A DNA stretch of 64,000 bases from Zhengitettix transpicula (lineage: Eukaryota; Arthropoda; Insecta; Orthoptera; Tetrigidae), in the NCBI GenBank assembly GCA_037074705.1, contig CM073590.1, positions 114,100,100 to 114,164,099 on the forward strand, written 5' to 3'. The position numbers were made by a program, and so were the translations under genes. Each line of letters opens with the position of its first letter. The stretch's first letter is position 1. A model generated the notes under the pieces. It saw nothing but the letters and a program-made list of their open reading frames with translations, did not search any database and was not told the origin of the DNA. Of the stretch, positions 24,501 through 37,956 are shown one piece after another.

Positions 24501-26869
24501 TACCTTCGATTTGACGCGAATCTCGATTTTTTCCTGGCAGTGCCCTCTACCTCCATTTCTTGTTTCAATATAGCCACTCCCGACAACCGCCACTCCTCGG
24601 GAGTTACATGACAAATTAAATGTCATAATTAAACTCAGCGACATTCAAAACTCTGTATTTGACTCTAAACTCGTTATTTATTTTTAACACCCGTTGACCC
24701 CCGCCCCTAATGTGAGTTCACTCTCAATCCCGAAAGGGTATCAAATTAAACTCAGAGAACGTGTAGTGAAATTTTAATAATCTCATTGTTCCATAAATAT
24801 ATGTAATCGTCGCAAAATTCAGCCGCTTAAATTCCTTTATAATTTCTATCCCCCATTCACCTCCATCCAACCCGACCCAGCCCAGTCCAGCCCAAACCTG
24901 CGCGTTGCCCAAATTATCATAAATGAACTCAGCGACATTAATTACGTTCGACTTATTTGAATGTTGGTTGTTTTTCAAGTTATTTTCTTGTAACACACGT
25001 CCATCCCGTCCCTTAATCGTTCTTCACGCTCATGCCGCTAGAGGTTGAAATTGTACAAACATAAAAAGGGTATAAATTCTATCAAATAAAAACGCTGGAA
25101 AAAAAATATTTTCCGTTAATATAGACCTTTTAATAAATTTGAAATTTTCCAACCCCATCCTCTTCAGCCCACGGGGGTTAAGTGAGCAATTGAATATCAT
25201 AATTACATTTTTCGAAGCCAGAAACCTGGGTTTGACTGTAATATTAGTTTTACTCGCGTTATTTATTTATAATACCCGTCCACCCTCACCCTTAAGAGTG
25301 CTCCTTTTCCATGATGTAAGAGGTTGAAACTATACTCAGATAACATCGATTAAATTACTATCTATCTCTCTGATCCCAAAAATGTTTATCTGCCTAAATA
25401 TCTGCTGTTTTAGCACGTTTGAATGTTTCCAGCTCCTCTCCTAAGTGTGCTTCCCTCTAATGCCAAAAAAGGTTAAATTTTACAATCAAAATCGGTAGAT
25501 ATATTGTCAATGTCATTGACCTCGACAATTAAATATTTAATACAAATGTTGACTGTTTAACATGTTAGAAAAATTCCATCCCCGTCCACCCCAACCTTGG
25601 GGTTAAACGGCTAATTGAATTGTCATAATTGAACACGGCGACATCCATAACCTTTGGTTTGACTCAAATCTCGGTTGTATTCGCGTTATTTTCTTGTAAT
25701 ACCCCTCCACCCCCAACCATACGGTGTTCCTTTCCCATTCCGTTAAATTGAAATTTTAAGACATACATTGGTACAAACACTATTAATCACTTTTACCCCG
25801 AAAATATTTATCCGACTCAATTATCGGCCGTGTTAGCATGTTTAAAGATATTCACCCCCGCTTGAGGCACTAAACAACTTGAATATCATAATTAAACTCA
25901 CTGACAACCATAACCCTGGATTTGAGTCCAATCTCGATTGTGATTGCACTATTTTAATGTAAATTAACTCCACCCCCACTCTTAAGGGTGCTCCTCCAAA
26001 ACCCCGAAAGAGGTTCATATTACATATATGAAACATGTAAAGACATTTTATAAATATTAGTAGCCCAGGAAAATATTTATCGACGCAAATATCTACTGCT
26101 TATATGTATGAAAATTTCAAACCCCATCCACCAATACTCCTGGAGGTTAAAACACAAATTTATTGTCTTCATTAAATTCAGCGACATCAATAATCCTCGA
26201 TTTGACTATAATCTTGGTTGTATTCGCATTATTTTCTTGTAACTCCCGGCCACCCCCATCCTTAAGGGTGCTCAACTCCCAAGCCCAAAAGTGTTTGAAA
26301 TTATACACGGAGAACATGTAGAGAAATTTTATTATTCACATTGTTCCCGAAATATATTTATTAACCGCAAAAGTCGGCCGGCTAAAACGTTAGAAAATTT
26401 CTACCCTCGCCCACCACGGCTAGACCTTCCACCTTCCGCGCTGTCCCACACGTTGCTCAGGTTGTCATAAATAAACACAGCGACATGCATTTCCTTGGAT
26501 TTTACGTCAATCTCGTTTGTTTTTGATATATTTTATTGTAACTCCCCTTTACCCCCAACCTAGGCGTCCTCCCCTCTCATACTGAAAGGAGTAGATGTTA
26601 TACACAAACATCACCAGTAACAATACTATCATTGCCATTAAAGCCTGCCGAAGATTAATTCCACACGATCATCAACCGGTTAACATGTTTGAAAATATAC
26701 AATCCCGCTAACCCCACGTTAGGAATGTTAAACGGTAAGTCGAATGTAATAATTAAACTCATTTATATCCATAATCCTTTGATTTGACTCTAATCTCGGT
26801 TGTATTCGCGGTATTTTCTTGTAACGCCCGTTCACCCTTAACCTTAATGGGCGCATCCCTCCCAAACCA
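17991..26869. repeat. Macrosatellite unit 3 (8879 bp)
   Basis: Collinear with units 1 and 2 but shorter, largely through a deletion of roughly 110 bp in the minisatellite near 24555, between 'tgccctctacctcc' and 'atttcttgtttcaata'. The first kilobase matches unit 1 (for example 'gaatcacggtattt' near 18196). From about 21390 onward it shares variants with unit 4, such as 'aaaatatcacttac' and the insert before 'gttgttaacattagac' near 23393. Confidence 0.95.
20762..21251 (-). pseudogene. PIDDI-motif exon, unit 3
   Basis: The 122-residue part is identical in protein sequence to unit 2. The TAG is at 20924-20926 and the acidic tail is retained. Upstream of exon 1, units 3 and 4 read TTTAGTAAGTGATATT where units 1 and 2 read TTTAGTAAATGAGATA. 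Confidence 0.45.
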
Positions 26870-27464
26870 AAAATGGGTTGAAATTATACACGAAGAACAT
26901 GTGGGGAAATTTTATGAATATCATTGTTCCCGAAATATATTTATTCGATGCAAAATTCGGCCGGTTAACTTATTTTACCCTCCGCCCAACCTCTCCTACG
27001 CCATCTTACAACTGCGCGTTGCCCAGATTGTTATAAATGAACTCAGTGACATCCATTACCTTTGATTTGACTCGAATCTCGGTATTTTTAGCGTTATTTA
27101 CTTGTAACCCTCCTCCACCGTCACCCTTTAATGCGTTCAACCCTCGTGCCACAATGGGTTAAAATTAATAAAAATCACATGGGTAGAAATACTATAAATC
27201 GAATTAACCCTGAAAAATATTTATGCTACGCAAATATCGGACATCTTAGCATGTTTGAAGATTTCCACCACCGTCCTCCCATGCTCCTGGGGATGGTAGG
27301 CGTGTTACACCCGCACAGTGTTTGTTTCCCTGTCCAAAAGAACACGTGTACGAACTTTGGTAAAATTTCTTCGAGGGTGTATATTTGTAAGCGGAATATA
27401 CCCATATACATACCCACATGTATACACACATGTATACCCGTATAAGGCAATTTTATATAATAGA
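23101..27464 (-). mobile_element. Helitron-like element with internal minisatellite, copy 3
   Basis: Starts CTAGCTGGGTGACCGGCG at 23101. It carries an extra segment before 'gttgttaacattagac' (near 23393), retains fuller forms of some monomers (for example 'gtgacatccataac' near 23942, missing from copies 1 and 2), and has a deletion near 24555. Confidence 0.7.
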
Positions 27465-29640
27465 AGCTATAACTATATATAGATAGATATACATATACTA
27501 TTTATAACAATTATTAAATTTGTAGAAATAAAATTTTTCCATCTGAAAATAAACTATTTGGTGGTTTTAGGAGTCTGCAGTTGGTAGCATTGTTTGAAAT
27601 TAATACAAAACACTACGAAATACGCTCTCTTTAATAGAAAAATATCAATTTTGAAAATTTAAGTATTGTTTTTATCATGATTTTATGTATCTTCCAGTAC
27701 ATATTGCAAGATATAATTTGGCAACATATTGGCCCCTGATCCCATTAAATACGACCTAAGTCAAGTTATTTAATAGAAAATTAATGGAATGAATTGTATT
27801 ACCTTTCATAAGAAATTATATTTATCACTGGTAGTGGTAGATTTAATTATACTTATTATTCAATCAATATATTCCTCCTTTACTTCATTTCTCAGTAATT
27901 GTACATCTTCAACGTCGTTCCCAAAATTACAAAACAATAACTGCTATCCTAACCTAAAATTTTTGTTTCTCGACACAAATTGCACGCAATAATTTGTTTA
28001 CATTTATACAAATTTTTAGAAATACGTTGCGTAAAGTGCAATTAATTGTACTTTTAATTCAATTTAAATGTTCCTATTTCTGTAAATACCTTTGACTGAG
28101 AATGCTATAAATGAATAACGACCTTAAAAACTTTTGGAGTTCCGTACGTCATTTTGAATACTTTTATAGTTACAAACATATAATTCAGCAGTCGTACCTT
28201 AGACAAATCATATTATCTTCTGATATATTATACAGGATACAATAATAAGTTATATTTATAATTTTATAACGGGCATTTTTATAACGATAAAGACATTCTT
28301 TGAGATCGATATAACAAAAGACAAATAGTTTCAGCGATATGTTGACAGCCAAGAATTTAAAAGACCACTCGATTCTATAAATTAAAATAAAAACGTATTT
28401 TATTTGTATAAGCGTCTGGATTCGTACAGCATGAGTCGGCATTAAATAAATTTTACTTTTTACGTAACTACGATAAACTTTATCTTGTAACTTTTAATCA
28501 TTTTCTAGATTTATTTTATATCTAGAATATAAAGATTTCTAAATATTTAGTACACAATTGATTGAAATTTGTATCCTCACACCGCTGTTAACTTTAACAC
28601 AATATAAGTAACTGTTATTGACCTGAAGACGATGGCAGGAAACGGTTTTGTAATCTGTACAACAGTTTATTCAGAATATGATGCCACTTCTGCATTTGCA
28701 CGAGCAGCAGGAATCGTCTTCAACGATGACCCAACAGAAGTCCTACATCTTGGAGGACCAGCATAGCGTGTTGAAACAATGCACGGTGATTCTCCGTCGT
28801 CGTGCAGCTAGGGTCTGCAATTTCTGAAAGAATACTGAAGTCAGTTAACAATTCAGTAATTATATATTGTACTAGAATCCTCCCTGAGAGACTGAAAACT
28901 GGTAGTTACCAGGATCTCATACACATCCAACTCAGTAATGTGCCCACGCGAGTGAGAAACATCCACCAGTTGGCCTTGTTATTATGACCACTTCGTTGGT
29001 CCACCTTTGGCCTGCAGTGAAGTAGCGATTGGTATTGACATTGAAATCTCCTGATGTTGAAAGGTGAAGTAAGGAATCTGCATTAGATTTGTTGGTTGTG
29101 GATCCAGCTGCCCTCTTCTTCGTCTCACTTGGATTGTGTTCTGGTGGTTGTAGGGACCAAAGTCTCCATCAGAATTCTAGAAGCATGGCATCATTGACTT
29201 GTTGGATGCAGGCAGCCATGTCCATTGTGACACTATGGGATAACGTTTATCATCACCGATATGTAACCATGTTGTGCCACATATGGTTGCCGTATTCTGT
29301 AATTATTGATTTTTTGAGCGTTATTACTTTAATATACACGGTACTAGAGTCATAGTAGATAGAATTTAAGCTGGTACTTACCAGGATTTACTGAACGGCA
29401 AACTCCGATCCTTGCGCCTTTCTTTCTGCGGGCACAGTTTAATAATAAACGACCCAAGCAAGGACCAAATTTAGCATACTTGTGGCCAAGGCATCGTTAG
29501 AAATTCAAATCATGTCACGAATTTTTGTTTATAATTTCAAAATATTAAACATTAAAATTTTTAGCCCGGAAACGGAGGAGATGAAATTAATTTGAAAACG
29601 GTTTGGCGAAGTGTGGCAAACACACCAACGCCCAAAAACT

Positions 29641-30130
29641 TTAAAATTTTGCAGCGTCATGTCGGTCGTCAGTGTCGTTGTCGGTCGAGTCGTCACTACT
29701 GTCAAATGTCGTTCGTCGTTCGTCACCGCTGTCACTAAAGTCACCGAACCTAAACATAAAAGGGTTTCTAGCGTAACGATCTGTCTCGGGCTTTTTTATT
29801 TTCTAGTCGCGGCTCGGCTGTGGAGGAGCTAAGTCGCATTCTACGTCGGAGATATCGTCGATGGGGAAGATTAGGGGGAACTCGTATTTCGAAATCTCCT
29901 CCAAGGTAAACAAGGGTTTGGGTTTGGGTCGGTGCTGTGGAGGAGCTAAGTCTCGTTCGACGTTAGCCCGAGACAGTTGGTCTTCATCGTCAAAGATGTC
30001 ATCGATGGGGAATATTAGGGGGAACTCGTACCTGGAAATCTCCTCCAAGGTGAAGAAAGGTTCGGGTTTGGGTCGCGGCTGTGGAGGGATGTAGATGGGG
30101 GTTTCTACGTCAGGCCGAGATTCAGTGCTC
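29641..30130 (-). pseudogene. PIDDI-motif exon, unit 4
   Basis: Retains the TAG (29803-29805) and acidic tail. Private changes include PEPFFTLEE, DDEDQLSRANVE and a synonymous change in the preceding Pro codon. Across the four units the differences I counted in this exon are about seven replacement to two silent, roughly what neutral drift gives. Confidence 0.45.
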
Positions 30131-31978
30131 CTGAAACAAGAAAAAAAAGAATTAAACAGGTTTCGTAACATAATTGAAATGTTTCTTACGATGCTGCTCG
30201 TTGTCTGTCGCTGACGACTTGAGAGAAAGTGTTGCTAGGTAACGTTGGTCAGTGATGAATGTGCAATAAAATATCACTTACTAAATCTAGCGAAAGAAAT
30301 TATTTGTAAAAATAAAAATTATTTTTATGACGTATAAAATAATTATTTCTTTATAAATATAAGCGATATATTCTTTCAATTGTGTTACAAATATACGATA
30401 ATATTTATTTGTACAGAGAGCGATATAACTACACAACGTAATTAATTGTTACCGAGGGGAATGTCGAATAAGTTATGAAATAATTATAGATTTTAACGTA
30501 GATACTTTCGCCCAGGAATTTATTAAATTAAAAATCTGAACCGGAACGAAAGTGAATGCGGTTTTTGCCTAAATGGATTACCGACGTAACGCCACTCAAG
30601 TTTCCCGTCTTCATATTGCCGTTGGATTTATATATAAACGGGCAAAAAATCCATATTCCTCACGCCCAGCTGTTTCAATCATTAACAAATTATGGTCTTG
30701 TGTATTAATTGAGGAATTGGAGAAGTATAACTTTATACAGAAGAAAAATCGTTTGATCGTGACTATCTAAAGCAATGTTCAAGAAATCTTTTAGCTTCAT
30801 CATTCGCTTCCCACTCCTCAATGTCTCTTTCTTTACCAGTATTATTGCTGATTTCGAAATTAACAGTTTAAAATCCTCATGAACTACCTCTATGAGAGCT
30901 TCCATTCGCATTAAATGTATTTTGTTGCATGAAATTGCTCACCATTGTAGGCAGATGACAACCTCATAAAAAAAGATTGTTTTGTCCCAAAAAGCGTAAT
31001 ATAATGCGAAACGCCTACTATGAGCAAACAGGGGATTTATACAACTGGTGCGTATTTCTCTTAGCTCCCTTTTTTTTACTTCAATAAGCGGATTAGGGAT
31101 ATGATACGCATTCTCATCTTTAGCTCAAGAGCAATTTCTTTATTTCACACCCATGGACCGGATATTTACCCACTCTTAGGTTAGTTGATATATATAAAAA
31201 TTTTCTCCTGAATGTGAAGGAAATACTGTATATAAAAAGCATAATAATTAATAACTGATATTAAATTCATGGCTCAGAATTCATACTACACTTTATGCTG
31301 TCAGCTAATAAGATAAGAGAAAGAGATATGTGATTACGATACAGTAGGGTGCCACCTTTCTCATTGGAGTGAATTTCATCGCAGGTGTGTCAGATTGGGA
31401 AATTCCTGCATGTGCTGAAAAGAAAATTCTTTGGTTGATAATTTTTCGCCGAACAATTGCCGAAGCAAATAAGAGTTTTGCCGTTTGATGAATTTTCGTA
31501 GAAATGCCAAGTTGTTCACGCGTATAAAGTAGTTAATGTGATATAGGGATTATTATATACATTATTTTCTGGAGATTCATTTTGAGGGTGAAAGCAGGGA
31601 CGAGAAAACAAGGCTAATCTGTTGTTTCATTAAGCCTATGGATTAGAGGAAACAGATAAGTGGAGAGGCTGAATAAATATCCAGGATAGCAAACTACAAT
31701 CGGTAGTTTTCATTAATACCTATGACAGTAAAGTCGGCTGGTAGATGTAGGATAAAAAAGATCTAGAAAAATGTTCGAAACGAGTTTGGTAATCCGTTGG
31801 CTGGAAGTTTAACAAATAAAAACTAAAGTTATTGAATACGGGTTTCAAATATATTTATAAGTTGATGACAGATATATTACCCAGTGACGATTTAAAACTG
31901 ATCAATATTCTAAAGGACTTCATTATGTACAACATTACCATTATATAAAAATTGCGTACTTTCAGGTTTATTTATATA

Positions 31979-34900
31979 CTAGCTCTGTGCCTGGCGTTAC
32001 CCGAGATGTCATATATTCATAATCCCAGATATTAGGTTGCCTTTGCGCTATTTTTATGTAACGCTCCTCGAACCCTATCCCTAAACGTGCTCACCTCCGA
32101 TGCCGAAGGAGGATGAACTCATTGGCCAAATTAACGGCCTTTATAACATGTTGGATGATGACCACACCCACAATTGTGCCATAATCGAAAAGTATATATT
32201 CCACGCAAAAATCGACCGATTACATTGTCTGGAAATTTCTACCCCCGCCCAATATCTCCCAAACCCGTCGCGTTTCAAAAGTTGTTAACATTAGACTCAG
32301 CGACATTCATAGTCTCTGAATTGATTTGAATATCGGTTGTTTTATCGTTATTTTTATTTAACGTACCTCCGCCCCAACCGCTAACCTTGCTCCCCTCACA
32401 GTGGTTGAAATTGTACACAAACAACATCGGTAAAAATACTATCAAAGTCATTAACCCCAGGAAATAATTATTAAACGCAAATATCAACCGTTTAAAATGT
32501 TTGAAAATTTCCTCCCGCACCCAATTCCGCGAGGCCCTAAGTGTGATCTTTTACGTCCCTTAAGGGGTTAAAATGAAAAACGAAATCGGTAGAAATATTA
32601 TCAATGACATTGACCTCGATAAATATTTTTTTCCTACAAAAATCGACTGTTAAACATTTACACCCCCGCCAACCCTTCCTTGGGGGAGTTAAACGATTAG
32701 TTGAATGTAATAATTAAACTCATTGACATCGATGACCGTGATTTCGACTCCAATGTCAATTGTTTTTGCATCATTATATTGTAATTTTACTCCACCCCCA
32801 CCCTTAAGTGGAGCTCTATTCCCAATCACAAAAGGGGTTGAAATAATACGCGGAGAAATTGTAAACAATTTTTAATAATCTAATTGATCCCGAAATATTT
32901 TTAATAACGACCGGTCATCATGTTTTTAAAAATTCAAACACCAGCCTCAATCCTACCACCTCAGCCCACCCCTCGCGCGCTGTCCAGAATGTCATAAATA
33001 AATTCAGCGACATCCTTTACCTTCGATTTGACTCGAATCTCGTTTTTTTCTTGTCAGTGCCCTCTACCCCCACCCCTTACCATGGACCCCCTCATGCCGA
33101 AAGAGGGGTTTAATTTTTACACACACAACTTGGGTGCAAATACTTTAGATCTAATTAACCCTGAAAAATATTATTCAGCTCTGAAATCGGTCGTGATTTC
33201 TCGTTTCAATATTTCCACTCCCGACAACCGCCACTCCTCGGGAGTTACATGACAAATTAAATGTCATAATTAAACTCAGCGACATTCATAACCCTGTATT
33301 TGACTCTAAACTCGTTATTTATTTTTAACACCTGTTGACCCCCGCACCTAATGTGAGTTCACTCTCAATCCCGAAAGGGTATCAAATTAAACTCAGAGAA
33401 CGTGTAGTGAAGTTTTAATAATCTCATTGTTCCATAAATATATGTAATCGTCGCAAAATTCAGCCGCTTAAATTCCTTTATAATTTCTATTCCCCATTCA
33501 CCTCCACACAACCCCGCCTAACCCAGTCCAGTCCAAACCTGCGCGATGCCCAAATTATCATAAATGAACTCAGCGACATTAATTACGTTCGACTTATTCG
33601 AATGTTGGTTGTTTTTCAAGTTATTTTCTTGTAACACACGTCCATCCCGTTTCCTAAGCGTTCTTCACGCTTATGTCGCAAAAGGTTGAAATTGTACAAA
33701 CATAGGGTATAAATTCTATAGAATAAAAACGCTGGAAAAAAATTATTTTCCGTTAATATAGACCTTTTAATAAGTTTGAAATTTTCCAACCCCATCCTCT
33801 TCAGGCCGCGGGAGTTAAGTGAGCAATTGAATATCATAATTACATTTTTCGAAGCCAGAAACCTGGGTTTGACTGTAATATTGGTTTTACTCGCGTTAAT
33901 ATTTTATAATACCCGTCCACCCTAACCCCTAAGAGTGCTCCTTTTCCATGATGTAAGAGATTGAAACTATACTCAGATAACATCGTTAATATTTTATAAT
34001 ACCTGTCCACCCTCACCCCTAAGAGTGCTCCTTTTCCATGATGTAAGAGATTGAAACTATACTCAGATAACATCGATTAAATTACTGTCTATCTCTTTGA
34101 TCCCAAAAATGTTTATCTGCCTAAATATCTTCTTTTACCCCGAAAATATTTATCCGACTCAATTATCGGCCGTGTTAGCATGTTTGAAGTTATTTACCCC
34201 ATTAACCCCCGCTTGAGGCACTAAACAACTTGAATATCATAATTAAACTCACTGACAACCATAACCCTGGATTTGAGTCCAATCTCGATTGTGATTGCGC
34301 TATTTTTATGTAAATCAACTACACCCCCACTCCTAAGGGTGCTCGTCCCAATCCCCGAAAGAGATTCATATTACATATATGAAACATGTGGAGACATTTT
34401 ATAAATATTAGTGAACCAGGAAAATATTTATCGACGCAAATATTGACTGCTTATATGTTTGAAAATTTCAAACCCCATCCAACAATGCTCCTGGAGGTTA
34501 AAACACAAATTTATTGTCTTAATTAAATTCAGCGACATCAATAATCCTCGATTCGACTATAATCTTAGTTTTATTCGCATTATTTTCTTGTAACTCCCGG
34601 CCACCCCCATCCTTAAGGGTGCTCAACTCCCAAGCACAAAAGTGTTTGATATTATACACGGAGAACATGTAGAGAAATTTTATTAATCACATTGCTCCCG
34701 AAATATATTTATTAACCGCAAAAGTCGGCCGGCTAAAACGTTAGAAAATTTCTACCCTCGCCCACCACGGCTAGACCCTCCCACTTCCGCCCTATCCCAC
34801 ACGTTGCTCAGGTTGTCATAAATAAACACAGCGACATGCATTTCCTTGGATTTTACGTCAATCTCGTTTGTTTTTGATTTATTTTATTGTAACTCCCCTT

Positions 34901-35818
34901 TACCCCCCAGCCTAGGCGTCCTCCTGTCTCATACTGAAAGGAGGAGAAAATAAAAAACACAAACATCGCCAGCAACAATAGTATCAATGCCATTAAACCC
35001 TGCCGAAGATAAATTCCACACGATCATCAACCGGTTAACATGTTTGAAAATTTACAATCCCGCCAACCCCACGTTGGGAATGTTAAACGTTAAGTCGAAT
35101 GTCATAATTAAACTCATTTATATTCATAATCCATTGATTTGACTCTAATCTCGCTTGTATTCTTGTTATTTTCTTGTAACGCCCGTTTACCCTTAACTTT
35201 AAGGGCTCATCCATCTCAAGCCCGAAATGGGTTGTAATTATACACGGAGAACATGTAGGGAAATTTTAGGAATATCATTGTTCCGGAAATATATTTATTC
35301 GATGCAAAATTCGGCCGGTTAACTTATTTTACCCTCCGCCCAACCCCTCCTACGCCATCTTACAACTGCGCCTTGCCCAGATTGTTATAAATGAACTCAG
35401 CGACATCTATTACCTTTGATTTGACTCGAATCTCGGTATTTTTAGCGTTATTTACTTGTAACCCTCCTCCACCGTCACCCTTTTAATGCGTTCAACCCTC
35501 GTGCCACAATGGGTTAAAATTAATAAAAATCACATGGGTAGAAATACTATAAATCGAATTAACCCTGAAAAATATTTATGCATCGCCAATATCGGACATT
35601 TTAGCATGTTTGAAGATTTCCACCACCGTCCACCCATGCTCCTCGGGATGGTTGGCGTGTTACACCCACACAGTGTTTGTTTCCCTGTCGCAAAAAACAC
35701 GTGTACGAACTTTGGTGAAATTGCTTCGAGGGTGTAGATTTGTAAGCGGAAAATACCCATATACATACCCACATGTATGCACACATGCATACCCGTATAT
35801 GCAATTTTATATAATAGA
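31979..35818 (-). mobile_element. Helitron-like element with internal minisatellite, copy 4 (shortened)
   Basis: Starts CTAGCTCTGTGCCTGGCG at 31979, with a terminal sequence more degenerate than in copies 1-3. Two multi-monomer deletions (near 32534 and 34133) and a 90-bp duplication (33894-34073) make it the shortest array. Confidence 0.68.
33894..34073. repeat. Two 90-bp tandem copies inside array 4
   Basis: The segment starting 'cgttaatattttataatacc' at 33894 repeats at 33984 with two or three differences. No other unit has the second copy. It cuts across monomer boundaries, so it is a local slippage or unequal-exchange product rather than an extra monomer. Confidence 0.9.
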
Positions 35819-36633
35819 AGCTATATCTATATGTAGATAGATATACATACACTATTTATAACAATTATTAAATTTGTAGATATATAATTTTTCCATTTGA
35901 AAATATACTGCTTGGTGGTTTTAGCAATCTGCAGTTGGTAGCATTGTATAAAATTAATGCAAAACGTTACGAAATACGCTGTCTTCAATAGAAAAATATC
36001 AATTTTGAACATTTAAGTATTGTTTTATCATAATTCTATGTATCTTCCAGTGCGTTTTGCAAGATATAATTTGGCAACATATTGGCCCCCGATCCCGTGA
36101 AATATTCCACGTCAAAAGTCAAGTTAATTAAAATAAATTTAATTCCATGGATTGTATAACCTTTCATAATGAATTTTATTTATCATTCGATGTGGGTTTG
36201 TTAGATTTAATTATACTTATTATTCAAACAAAATATTTTTGCTCTGCTTCATTTCTCATAAATTTTATATCTAAAACGTCGGTATGAAAAATGGAAAACA
36301 AATACTGCTATCCTAACCTAAAATTTTTGTTTCGCGACACAAATTGCATGCAATAATTTGTTTATATTTATACAAATTTATAGAAATACGTTGCGTAAAG
36401 TATAATTAATTTTACTTTTAATTCAACATAAATGTTCCTATTTCTGTACATACCTTTGACTGATAGTGCATTAACTGAATAACGACCGTAAAAACTTTTG
36501 GTGTTCCTTACTTCATTTTTAATCCTTTTATAGTTACAAACATATAATTCAGCAGTCGTACGTTAGACAAATCTTATGGTCTTCTGATATATTATACAGG
36601 ATACAACAATACGTTATATTTAAAATTTTATAA
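35224..36633. repeat. Partial, diverged macrosatellite unit 5 (right edge of array)
   Basis: Aligns to 1-1400 of unit 1 but with far more substitutions than seen between units 1-4. Homology stops after 'taaaattttataa' at 36633, which corresponds to about 1400 in unit 1. Unrelated sequence follows. This is the right border of the tandem array. Confidence 0.9.
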
Positions 36634-37200
36634 ATCTTGACCGACCCACATTTGAATGTATTATAAGGCGCCATATTGGCGTTATTAAAGATGGAGACGA
36701 GAATTCTTATTTCCAAATTAACTTTGCGCAAGGATGGTAAAGTATTTCGTATTGGTTTTTATTACTATTTGATGGAGTATTACTGAAAAAATTTTACTTT
36801 TTATTCATCAAAATATTTCTGCTTCGTGATTTTGACGGTTGGTTTAAAATAGAATTTTATTTTATAATTTATATTTTTTGATAGATTCGACATTTCAAGT
36901 ATTTTGGATAGAAGCGGAAAACGTACTGAATCCGTTATTATATAATAGTTCTTTTTCTCTTTTTTAATATAACTAAACTAAAAGAGCATTTACGACGTTT
37001 ATATCAGAAGAAACCTTTCAGCATAAGTAAGCAAAGTTAACCATTTCTTTTTTATTCTTTAATGTAATTTATTTATTTTTTGAACGAGTACTAAACGGAA
37101 CTATCTTTGCTATAAAGAAGATCAATTTTTTAGCACTTATCATGAAGACCACATCAAATTTAGAGATATTATTTGAAGAAAAATCATAATCACGCAGGAA
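36634..37200. other. Unique AT-rich sequence at the array border, nothing supported
   Basis: Begins immediately where macrosatellite homology ends. It contains T-rich tracts and no convincing ORF. The last ~60 bp run into the Tc1-like relic. Confidence 0.5.
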
Positions 37201-37955
37201 TTTGGGTAAACGATGTGGTTTAACGGCATTTGAACGTGGGTTGATTGCTGGCGCTCGGAGGCATTGACGCGAGTATTCGTTAAATGATCATCATCATTCC
37301 TTTATTACGATTGTACTGTCAGCCGGGGAACTGGGTCTGAATCAGCGACTAATCAAAGGACGGGCAGAATGGAGAGCGGTAAGACAACAAAATGGTAACA
37401 GTGTACAGCAAATTACAGCTGATCTTAATGATCACTGTACGCGCTGTTGGCCGTAAACGGCATCGGATGGGATATGGAAGCCGAAGACCTGCTCAAAAAA
37501 TCGTCTACAATTCGAACGAGAACAATATGGATAGGGTAATCGAACCTCGGCAAAAAAGTCATGTCGTGATCCAATAGATCGTATTTCTAACTGCATCAAT
37601 CAGATGCCAAATGCGAAATTTGACCGAAACAACAAGAATTTTTGACTTTATCGCTTCAAGATGATGGAAATGCTGGCATGATTTTGGCCCTTTAATTCGT
37701 GTGAACCAACGGTAGAGTATCAAAACATACAAAAGTATCGTTGGTTATAATGTTCATCCTATCATATAACAAAGGATATGGCTTCTTCCGAAAAAAATGG
37801 GCAATGCCAAAGTATTCGTTGATTTCAGAACGAAGAATACTTTATCTACCTTAGGTTGCAACTAATAATCAACAGATTTCAACCAAATTAAGCATTTGTT
37901 GGACAAAGTTGACAGAATCTTGCCACATACTGTTCCTCAACCTTCAAATCTCATT
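37200..37955 (+). pseudogene. Tc1-like transposase relic
   Basis: Fragments in shifting frames match the order of a Tc1-like transposase. They are an N-terminal CGLTAFERGLIAGARR helix-turn-helix start near 37210, a GYGSRRPAQKIVYNSNE linker near 37470, LHQSDAKCEI...QQEFLT near 37600, a GPLIRVN-like piece near 37690, VHPII near 37755 and a STDFNQIKHLLDKVDR piece near 37875. The last corresponds to the conserved SPDLNPIEHLWDELDR box, where the catalytic Glu is replaced by Lys. Many stops and frameshifts show it is long dead. Terminal inverted repeats were not found. Confidence 0.7.
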
Positions 37956-37956
37956 T

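Larger units (their letters stand above)
26870..35223. repeat. Macrosatellite unit 4 (8354 bp)
   Basis: Collinear with the other units but with two larger array deletions: about 340 bp near 32534 and about 380 bp near 34133. It also carries a private 90-bp tandem duplication at 33894-34073. The right-hand part (about 33600-35223) is visibly more diverged from units 1-3 than the left part. Confidence 0.93.

Noticed and set aside
1..36633. CRISPR-like reading of the regular repeats
   Set aside because: The repeats are hundreds of bases to 9 kb long, diverged, and lack short unique spacers; nearby genes are eukaryotic transposon relics.
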